A stretch of DNA of 64,000 nt from Hydractinia symbiolongicarpus (Eukaryota; Cnidaria; Hydrozoa; Anthoathecata; Hydractiniidae), in assembly GCF_029227915.1 (NCBI RefSeq), contig NC_079881.1, positions 7,318,001 to 7,382,000 of the forward strand, read 5' to 3'. Under the pieces are notes generated by a model that had not been told where the DNA came from, did not search any database, and was given only the letters and a program-made list of their open reading frames with translations. Each line of letters opens with the position of its first letter. The stretch's first letter is position 1. This document shows, piece by piece, positions 62,111 to 64,000 of the stretch. The translations under genes and the position numbers were made by a program.

Positions 62111-62716
62111 TTTCTCAAATTTGGGTTTTTTTGTGATGTGACATTCGAACTACGTAAATCTAATATAGTAAGAGCTGACTTTAGGCGACGAAATTAGAAA
62201 TTTAAGGTCTTTTTTTCTGCTCGTATGTTCAACAAAATCCTAGAAAGCTACAAACAAGGTATTAGCTAGGTGTCTATTTGCTAAGAATATAGGTCTTAAA
62301 TGTGAAAAGAGGGATGGAGTGGGGAATAATTAAACAAATTTACTGTACCGAAAAAGGACGATTATGTAGATTATGTTTGACTACTTTAATGGGATAAAAT
62401 TTCGTTTCACGGATTTAGCGGATTTTGGAATTATCCGCGAAAATATGTCCTTTCGAAAATTTGGAAATAGGCCATCCCCAAAAATTTTTCCCGCGAAAAT
62501 TTTGAAAAATTGCTCCATCTGCGAAATTTTAAATTTTTGTTTTTCTTTGTATTCATAGTCTGAGGCTTTCTTTTTTGTAGGCCTATTTTTTTTTATCTGA
62601 GTACTAAAGATAAAAAGATAAGAGAAAAATGACCAGAAAAATTGTTTTAAGTAGCTATTTTTGGCTGGTGTTATATTTTCTAATGATTCTAGAAATGAAG
62701 CGAGCTTACAAACTAT

Positions 62717-63304
62717 TTAAACAAGTACAATAGATATAATTTCAGCTGGTTTCGCTTGTTTATTTCGACTATTTTCACGCGTAGTTCCGTGTTTGGCAAC
62801 AGCGTTTAAAAATATCGTTCTGATGTAACCATCTCCTCGCGGTTTCTTGAATGGACCACCAGACGAATCTTTATTCTTTTTCTTTTTTGTCGCATTTTCA
62901 CCTAAGAATCAATTCCTCTTCTGTGACAAGCTTCGTATATTTGTCGATTAGCATAGGGTTTCTCACAGTTCTAGGCATCTTGACAATCTCCTTGCAAGCT
63001 CTTTTTAGCACGCCTTGACTTGATGGAGAACGTCTATAGTTTGTTGTCGTAAGGGTGGCTTTCATCAATTTCCCACGATCCAGTAAAAATGTGCTAACTC
63101 TGAATATTTCCCGAGATAAATATCCGACGATGTCGCCGTTGTTGTTTATCACTGTTTTTTATTGCAAACATGTGAAAAATATTACCAAACTTATGCAAAC
63201 ACTCTAAAACTTCTCCATCTTGAGGGTTCCAGATCTGTCTGTAATAATGGAATCTCTTTTAATACAGCAGTAAATTCAAAAACTTTTTCGGTGTTTTTTG
63301 TCAT
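62717..63304 (-). pseudogene. HIRAN-like protein gene, broken copy (right)
   Basis: Inverted partner of the copy at 5769-6380. The ATG at 63304 opens MTKNTEKVFEFTAVLKEIP. A frame change follows, into a stretch reading WNPQDGEVLECLHKFGN and HMFAI, and another into INNNGDIVGYLSREIFRV, which is the best HIRAN-like match. It continues through LLDRG, TTTNYRRSPSSQG and KMPRTVRN to TEEELILR, then meets a stop at about 62900. There this arm lacks about 35 bases present in the left arm. Beyond it, in another frame, the lysine-rich tail is still readable to ENSRNKQAKPAEIISIVLV. The breaks differ from those of the left copy, so the two decayed separately. Non-coding status is inferred; unseen introns could explain one of the frame changes. 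Confidence 0.55.
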
Positions 63305-63330
63305 TTTACTGCCTGTTAGCTCTAGCCGTT

Positions 63331-64000
63331 TCGTCTGATCTTTCAAAGTTACAGTTTCTATTTTTGAATTGCCCTTTTGTTCATGTAGACAATAAAATCA
63401 TAGACAAGTGTTGCGCGTCTTGACGCGTCATAGTAAAAGAACCCCTTGTTTAGTTTCGAACGTTCGATTATTATGCTATGGAGGTTATGTTGGAATTATT
63501 GTGACATTATATCAGTGTCAAACCAAACGAAGAAGCTGTTCATGAAGAATTTTATATTGAGTTTTTAAAGACCTGGCATTTTGATTTTTCGTCATTAATT
63601 ATCAGGAATTAAAGAAATTATCAAGAAGGAATGAAAGTACTGCGCGTACCATTCGAGGAAAGAATGAAGAACAAATCGTATATATTTATATTTGACATCC
63701 TTCCTTCATAAGGTTGAACTCAAAATTCCACATCTCTCTTAAGGGAAAAAATATCGACCACCATTGCCAACATCCATCTCTTTCTCCTAGGACAAATACT
63801 GGTCCCCAAGGATCCTCATCACTTTTACTTTCTTTTCTTTAGGCAAATCGATAAACCTTTAGCCTTTTTCTTTGCTGAAAGGAAAGCCAAAATATAATAA
63901 AAACAAAAATCCAATAAAACCTTTGACAAAGACAATGCAAACACAAGGGACATGTCAAAGCCTATGCTAACTGTTTAAAAAAGGTAACAATTTTGAAGTC
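63331..64000. other. Unique flank right of the palindrome
   Basis: Convincing pairing with the left flank stops near 63330. Weak similarity may extend another 100 bases. I see no gene or element here. Confidence 0.4.

Larger units (their letters stand above)
32981..63330 (-). repeat. Right arm of giant imperfect palindrome
   Basis: Inverted partner of the left arm, about 4.7 kb longer. The extra length comes mainly from the 46.15-48.96 kb tandem array, the 42.55-46.15 kb unpaired segment, the 54.26-55.76 kb element pair, the 36.33-37.30 kb insertion and about 0.6 kb at 61.3-61.9 kb, partly offset by the left-arm hAT-like insertion. Coding exons are the best conserved parts and intergenic sequence is clearly more diverged. 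That pattern fits an old segmental duplication better than two alleles joined by assembly. Confidence 0.93.

Noticed and set aside
5751-63330. Palindrome as a simple assembly or chimeric-read artefact
   Set aside because: A fold-back read would give near-identical arms. These differ by many substitutions, arm-specific elements and different gene breaks. A join of two haplotypes remains possible but would need very high divergence.

Overview
The window is AT-rich, intron-containing, repeat-rich animal DNA. A cnidarian, most likely a hydrozoan, is my best guess. The reasons are the low GC, the many short transposon relics, and a broken HIRAN-like protein gene of a kind I remember as multi-copy in cnidarian genomes. 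The species cannot be named from sequence alone. I see no bacterial, plasmid, phage or CRISPR features and no tRNA or rRNA genes.

The dominant structure is a giant imperfect palindrome filling about 58 kb of the 64 kb. The left arm (about 5.75-31.36 kb) is found again, reverse-complemented and in the same order, in the right arm (about 32.98-63.33 kb). Between them lies an unpaired spacer of about 1.6 kb. The arms have diverged by substitutions and by arm-specific insertions, so one arm often serves as the empty-site control for the other.

Each arm carries one copy of the same five-exon gene for a secreted protein of about 525 residues that I cannot assign to a family. The left copy runs on the minus strand (13082 to 7625) and the right copy on the plus strand (53421 to 60793). 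They are therefore divergently transcribed, with promoters facing the centre. Exon phases, splice sites, signal peptide and TATA box are kept in both. Some exon stretches are identical at the nucleotide level for more than 140 bases, which suggests gene conversion or strong constraint. Beyond the 3' ends, near the outer arm tips, lies a HIRAN-like gene broken at different places in the two arms (5769-6380 and 62717-63304).

Outside the palindrome, 121-450 holds an array of short palindromic repeats and about 1.75-3.3 kb holds a degenerate repeat of roughly 100 bases. Arm-specific features include a 2.33 kb hAT-like insertion (19940-22269, left), a three-copy 0.94 kb tandem array (46154-48958, right), a paired 0.75 kb element (54258-55763, right), and several MITE-like elements. 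The long stretch between the two genes' 5' ends (13.2-53.3 kb) has no coding region I can support.
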